A stretch of DNA of 10,000 nucleotides from Chloroflexota bacterium (GTDB lineage: Bacteria; Chloroflexota; Anaerolineae; Anaerolineales; Villigracilaceae). Shown here piece by piece: positions 6,843 to 10,000 of this stretch; position 1 is the first letter of the stretch, and each line of letters starts with the position of its first letter. The position numbers and the translations under genes were made by a program. The stretch is taken from positions 1-10,000 of the forward strand of contig JAIWOB010000124.1 of the NCBI GenBank assembly GCA_020217065.1. The letters run 5' to 3'. The notes under the pieces were generated by a model, which was given only the letters and a program-made list of their open reading frames with translations, was not told the origin of the DNA and made no database searches.

Positions 6843-9806
6843 ATGAACCTCACTCTCCACATCAATGGCACAGATTACACCCTCGAGACGCCCGTCCACA
6901 CTACCCTGCTTGCCGCCCTGCGCGGACTAGGTTTTCATGGCGTGAAGTTCGGCGACGAACACGGGCTTTCGGGCGCAGATACGGTGCTGCTGGACGGCAA
7001 ACCAGTCAACGCCGGGTCGCTGCTGGCGGCGCAGGCTGAAGGTCATAAGATTGCCACCATCGAAGCGCTCGGCGAACATCCCGAACAAGGCTGGAAACAC
7101 ACGGAAGGTTTACATCCGTTACAAAAGGCTTTTGTTGAGAACGGCGCCATCCAGTGCGGCTACTGCACGCCCGCGCAAATTCTCGCCGCCAAAGCCCTGC
7201 TGGATAAAAATCCCAATCCCACCGAAGAGGAAGCGCGCGAAGCGATTGCAGGCGTGTTATGCCGCTGCACGGGCTATCTCAAACCCGTACAAGCGATTCT
7301 CAAAGCCGCGGCGGTCATGCGCGGGGAAACTCCAATTGAAAACGAACCTATCCTTTGGGAAATCGGTGCGCCGACCAAAGAGCCGAATAACAGCGATTTC
7401 CCCTCGCCGCAAGCCGCAGGCGTAATGACCCGCCCGAAAGTGGTCGTCACGCCGGAGACGAAAGCCTGGCAAACGGTGGGCAAGCCCGAGGTCAAGGTGG
7501 ATGCGGTGAAACTGGTGCAGGGCAAGCCCGCTTTCGCGGCAGACTTCGAAAAGCGCGGTCTGCTTCATGCCAAAGTCCTGCACTCGCCGCACGCGCACGC
7601 CCGCATCAAACGCATTGACGCCAGCAAAGCGCGCGCGCTCGAAGGCGTCGCCGCGGCGCTGACCTGGCAGGACATCCCACGCGTCGTCTATTCCACCGCA
7701 GGGCAGTCCGACCCCATCCCCGGCCCGCTCGATACATTCTCGCTCGATAACAAGGTTCGCTTCGTGGGCGACCGCGTCGCGTTCGTCGCGGCAGAGACGC
7801 CCGAAATTGCCGAGAAGGCGCTCTCGCTGATTGACGTGGAATACGAAATCCTGCCCGCCATTTTGGATTCGCGCGAAGCCATGACCAGCCCGATTCGGAT
7901 TCACGACGAACCCGAATATGTCAACTTTGCCGACTCCAACCCCGAAAAGAATCTCGCCGCGCACATCCGCATTGACATCGGCGACGTGGAGAAGGGCTTC
8001 GCCGAAGCCGACCAAATCTTCGAAGCCGAATACGAAGTGCCAAAGGTGCAGCAGGCGCACATCGAGCCGCATGTGTGCATCACCTATTGGGATGAAGATG
8101 ACCGCCTCGTCATTCGGACCTCGACACAGGTCCCGTTTCATGTGAGGCGGATGCTTGCCCCGGTGCTGGGGCTGCCCGTCAAACGCATCCGCGTCATCAA
8201 GCCGCGCATCGGCGGCGGGTTCGGCGGCAAACAGGAAGTGTTGATGGAAGATGTGGCCGCGCACCTGACGATTGCCACGGGACGCCCCGTGATATACGAG
8301 TACACCCGCGAGGAGGAATTCACCGCGGCGCGTTCGCGTCATCCCATGCGAATCAAAATGAAGACGGGCGTCAAGAAGGATGGCACAATCACCGCCAACG
8401 AAATGTACGCGCTTTCGGATACGGGCGCGTATGGCTGTCACGCGCTGACCGTGACGGGCAACACGGGTCACAAGGCGATGGCGCTCTATGTCGGCGACGG
8501 CGAGTATCGCAAGTCGCCCAACATCCGCTTCTATGCGGACGTGGTGTATACCAACACGCCGCCGGCGGGAGCGTATCGAGGTTACGGCGTGCCGCAGGGT
8601 TACTGGCCCGTGGAGCGTCACATGGAAAAAATTGCGCGCGCGATGGGCTTCGACCCCATCGAGTTCCGTTTGAAGAACGCCATTCGCCCCGGCGAATATC
8701 ATCCCTTCAGCACCGCTTGGAACGAAGGACGCGAGCCGCGGCCCGAAATTATCCACACAGTTGGATTGGAGCAGTGTGTGGCGCAGGGCAAAGCCGCGAT
8801 TGGGTGGGACCAGAAGTTTGGGAATGAGGCGTGGCGCGTAGCGCAAGTCAATAACTTGCCCTACAAACGCAAAGGAATCGGCGTTGCGCTCGTCATGCAA
8901 GGCACAGCCATCCCCTACCTCGACATGGGCGGCGCATCCATCAAGATGAACGACGATGGCTCTTTCAATCTTCTCGTCGGCGCGACGGACCTGGGAACAG
9001 GCTCGGATACCGTCCTCGCGCAGATGGCGGCGGAAGCGCTGGGCGTGCCGGTGGAAGACATCATCACCTATTCCTCGGATACGGACTTTACCCCGTTCGA
9101 CAAGGGCGCGTATGCGTCTTCGACAACGTACATTTCTGGGACCGCCGTGACCAAAGCCGCGCAGATTTGCGCCGAACGAATCAAAATCCGCGCCGCGAAA
9201 ATGCTTGGACTATCCGACTATGCGACTATCCGTCTATTCGACAAAAAGGCATGCGCGCCCGATGGCCGTTCAGTAACGCTGGCGGAAATTGCGCTGGACA
9301 CACTTCACCGCAGCGAGCAGGAACAAATCATGGGCGTGGCGTCTTACGTCTCGCCGTCCTCTCCCCCTCCATTCGCGGCGCAATTCGCCGAAGTGACCGT
9401 GGATACTGAAACGGGGCAGGTCACGGTGGACAAACTCGTCATGGCGGTGGATTCGGGCGTCATCGTGAATCCTCTCACCGCGTCGGGACAAATCGAAGGC
9501 GGCATGACGCAAGCCCTCGGTTATGCCGTCTGCGAAGAGATGCGCTACGACGAGAAAGGTCAAGCCATCGAACGCGACTTCGACCGCTATCACATCTTCC
9601 GCGCCGACGAAATGCCCGAACTGGAAACCATCTTCGTGGAAACGTTCGAGCCGACGCATCCGTTTGGGGTCAAGGCGGTGGCGGAAATCCCGATGGACGG
9701 GGTCGCGCCTGCTGTGGGCAACGCGATTCTGGACGCGCTGGGCGTGAACATTGACTCCAATCCCGTCACGCCCGAAAAGGTTTGGAGGGCGATAGTCGGC
9801 GGTTGA
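6843..9806 (+). CDS. Molybdenum hydroxylase (xanthine dehydrogenase family): fused 2Fe-2S and Mo-binding subunits, plant-type cluster cysteines lost
   Basis: The 987-residue enzyme joins an iron-sulfur domain (about 1-160), a linker (161-200) and an Ald_Xan_dh Mo-binding subunit (about 210-987), without an FAD domain. Family members hydroxylate purines, aldehydes or related heterocycles using molybdopterin. Mo-cofactor and active-site features: TSTQVPFH (427-434), IGGGFGGKQE (456-465), GAYRGYGVPQG (576-586, Arg579), GQIEGGMTQALG (882-893), and VKAVAEIP, whose Glu948 is the expected catalytic glutamate. Gln464 sits where bovine XDH has the purine-binding Glu802, so xanthine is not assured as substrate. 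The C-terminal-type 2Fe-2S motif is intact (CGYC, Cys105/108; CRC, Cys140/142). The plant-type motif reads GDEHGLSGADTV, with Asp38, Ser43, Asp46 and Gly58 at the four cysteine positions. Architecture and sequence style point to the selenium-linked XdhD / Se-dependent hydroxylase group, in line with the YedF-like gene upstream. AAGGAG (6832-6837) fixes the ATG. No FAD partner is visible. Confidence 0.9.
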   Translation: MNLTLHINGTDYTLETPVHTTLLAALRGLGFHGVKFGDEHGLSGADTVLLDGKPVNAGSLLAAQAEGHKIATIEALGEHPEQGWKHTEGLHPLQKAFVENGAIQCGYCTPAQILAAKALLDKNPNPTEEEAREAIAGVLCRCTGYLKPVQAILKAAAVMRGETPIENEPILWEIGAPTKEPNNSDFPSPQAAGVMTRPKVVVTPETKAWQTVGKPEVKVDAVKLVQGKPAFAADFEKRGLLHAKVLHSPHAHARIKRIDASKARALEGVAAALTWQDIPRVVYSTAGQSDPIPGPLDTFSLDNKVRFVGDRVAFVAAETPEIAEKALSLIDVEYEILPAILDSREAMTSPIRIHDEPEYVNFADSNPEKNLAAHIRIDIGDVEKGFAEADQIFEAEYEVPKVQQAHIEPHVCITYWDEDDRLVIRTSTQVPFHVRRMLAPVLGLPVKRIRVIKPRIGGGFGGKQEVLMEDVAAHLTIATGRPVIYEYTREEEFTAARSRHPMRIKMKTGVKKDGTITANEMYALSDTGAYGCHALTVTGNTGHKAMALYVGDGEYRKSPNIRFYADVVYTNTPPAGAYRGYGVPQGYWPVERHMEKIARAMGFDPIEFRLKNAIRPGEYHPFSTAWNEGREPRPEIIHTVGLEQCVAQGKAAIGWDQKFGNEAWRVAQVNNLPYKRKGIGVALVMQGTAIPYLDMGGASIKMNDDGSFNLLVGATDLGTGSDTVLAQMAAEALGVPVEDIITYSSDTDFTPFDKGAYASSTTYISGTAVTKAAQICAERIKIRAAKMLGLSDYATIRLFDKKACAPDGRSVTLAEIALDTLHRSEQEQIMGVASYVSPSSPPPFAAQFAEVTVDTETGQVTVDKLVMAVDSGVIVNPLTASGQIEGGMTQALGYAVCEEMRYDEKGQAIERDFDRYHIFRADEMPELETIFVETFEPTHPFGVKAVAEIPMDGVAPAVGNAILDALGVNIDSNPVTPEKVWRAIVGG

Positions 9807-9812
9807 TAGTCG
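9791..9812 (+). repeat. 8-base direct repeat at the hydroxylase stop codon
   Basis: gatagtcg occurs at 9791-9798 and again at 9805-9812, at a 14-base period. The second copy overlaps the TGA stop (9804-9806). It resembles a decayed 14-base tandem duplication at the gene's 3' end. Confidence 0.5.
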
Positions 9813-9828
9813 TCAGTGAGAAATAAAC

Positions 9829-9871
9829 ATCCCAGACTTCCGAAGCATGGGAGACTTCAGAAGTCTGGGAT
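9829..9871. terminator. Strong hairpin between convergent genes, probable bidirectional terminator
   Basis: atcccagacttccgaag (9829-9845) pairs with 9855-9871 over 17 positions with a single C-A mismatch, around a 9-base loop (9846-9854). On the plus strand the stem is followed by tttgtctttg. On the minus strand it is followed by a T-rich stretch (complement of 9818-9828). It lies 23 bases after the hydroxylase stop and 33 bases after the stop of the opposing permease gene, the right place to end both transcripts. The right half also contains a self-complementary 15-mer with one central unpaired base (9852-9866), so other foldings are possible. Confidence 0.7.
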
Positions 9872-9904
9872 TTGTCTTTGCGCTGAGAAGACCCCTTTTG
9901 CGCG

Positions 9905-10000
9905 CTACACCGTTTTTTCGCGCATAACCGAGCTAAGATAGTCCATCGTAGCGACCACCACCGCAATCGCCAGCATTTGCGTGGAAGCCTGACGGTAGTT
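9905..10000 (-). CDS. C-terminal end of a probable PhnE-type (phosphonate/phosphite) ABC transporter permease, cut by window edge
   Basis: Reading leftward from base 10000, an open frame of 31 codons ends at TAG (9907-9905). The peptide starts NYRQASTQMLAIAVVVATMD and ends with DYLSSVMREKTV. A single hydrophobic helix (about MLAIAVVVATM) followed by an Asp-Tyr/Trp-hydrophobic-Ser-Ser segment and a short basic tail is the usual end of PhnE-type inner-membrane permeases. These work with the ATPase PhnC and binding protein PhnD to import phosphonates or related oxyanions. Only about a tenth of the protein is visible, so another binding-protein-dependent permease of the same superfamily remains possible. 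The gene is convergent with the Mo hydroxylase and shares the hairpin at 9829-9871. Its other parts would lie to the right. Confidence 0.6.
   Translation of the reverse strand, partial: NYRQASTQMLAIAVVVATMDYLSSVMREKTV

Noticed and set aside
6945..7020. Possibility that the missing cysteines in the hydroxylase reflect selenocysteine or a frameshift
   Set aside because: No in-frame TGA is present, and the frame is uninterrupted with conserved residues on both sides of every substituted position. The substitutions are plain GAC, TCG, GAT and GGG codons.
7257..8900. Long open frame of 547 codons on the minus strand opposite the Mo hydroxylase
   Set aside because: It is the mirror of a well-supported coding region with many recognisable motifs. 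Its product is rich in His and Arg with no family resemblance, as expected from reading the complement of a GC-rich gene.
9766..9966. Minus-strand open frame crossing the terminator hairpin
   Set aside because: It overlaps the hydroxylase end and the hairpin, and it is out of frame with the recognisable permease C-terminus that stops at 9905.

Overview
The window looks like a chromosomal segment of a moderately GC-rich bacterium. Protein style and gene content suggest an Anaerolineae-like member of the Chloroflexota: a YwiC-like membrane protein, a stand-alone YedF-type DsrE protein, a PreP-like M16 protease and a fused molybdenum hydroxylase. This placement is an impression from reading and was not tested. 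I see no phage, insertion sequence, CRISPR, tRNA or rRNA.

Layout: (1) 1-932, minus strand, is the first 310 codons of sucC (succinyl-CoA ligase beta subunit), which runs off the left edge. (2) 933-1101 is a divergent intergenic region, with a perfect extended -10 box serving sucC and a -35/-10 pair serving the gene to the right. (3) 1102-2217, plus strand, is a HAD-superfamily protein of unknown substrate. (4) 2218-2387 holds two short tandem duplications, a terminator-like hairpin and a promoter-like pair. (5) 2388-3433 is a YwiC-like membrane protein overlapping by one base with a small DUF2007 protein. (6) 3514-9806 is a co-directional set: a DsrE/YedF C-terminal-like protein, a 969-residue M16C metalloprotease and a 987-residue molybdenum hydroxylase (2Fe-2S domain fused to the Mo-binding subunit, no FAD domain). 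(7) 9829-9871 is a strong hairpin between convergent genes. (8) 9905-10000, minus strand, is the C-terminal end of a probable PhnE-type ABC permease.

How the genes fit together: the left end is central metabolism (TCA cycle). The 3514-9806 set is tightly spaced (15 and 62 bases) and may be one transcript. YedF-type proteins are associated with selenium metabolism, and the closest relatives I recognise for the molybdenum hydroxylase are the selenium-linked XdhD / Se-dependent hydroxylase group. A labile-selenium Mo hydroxylase module is therefore a reasonable but unproven reading. The protease between them has no obvious link to that role.

The most notable observation is that the hydroxylase's plant-type ferredoxin motif has lost all four cluster cysteines, while the second 2Fe-2S motif is intact. 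I do not see a clearly new multi-gene system; most of the window is ordinary chromosomal content.
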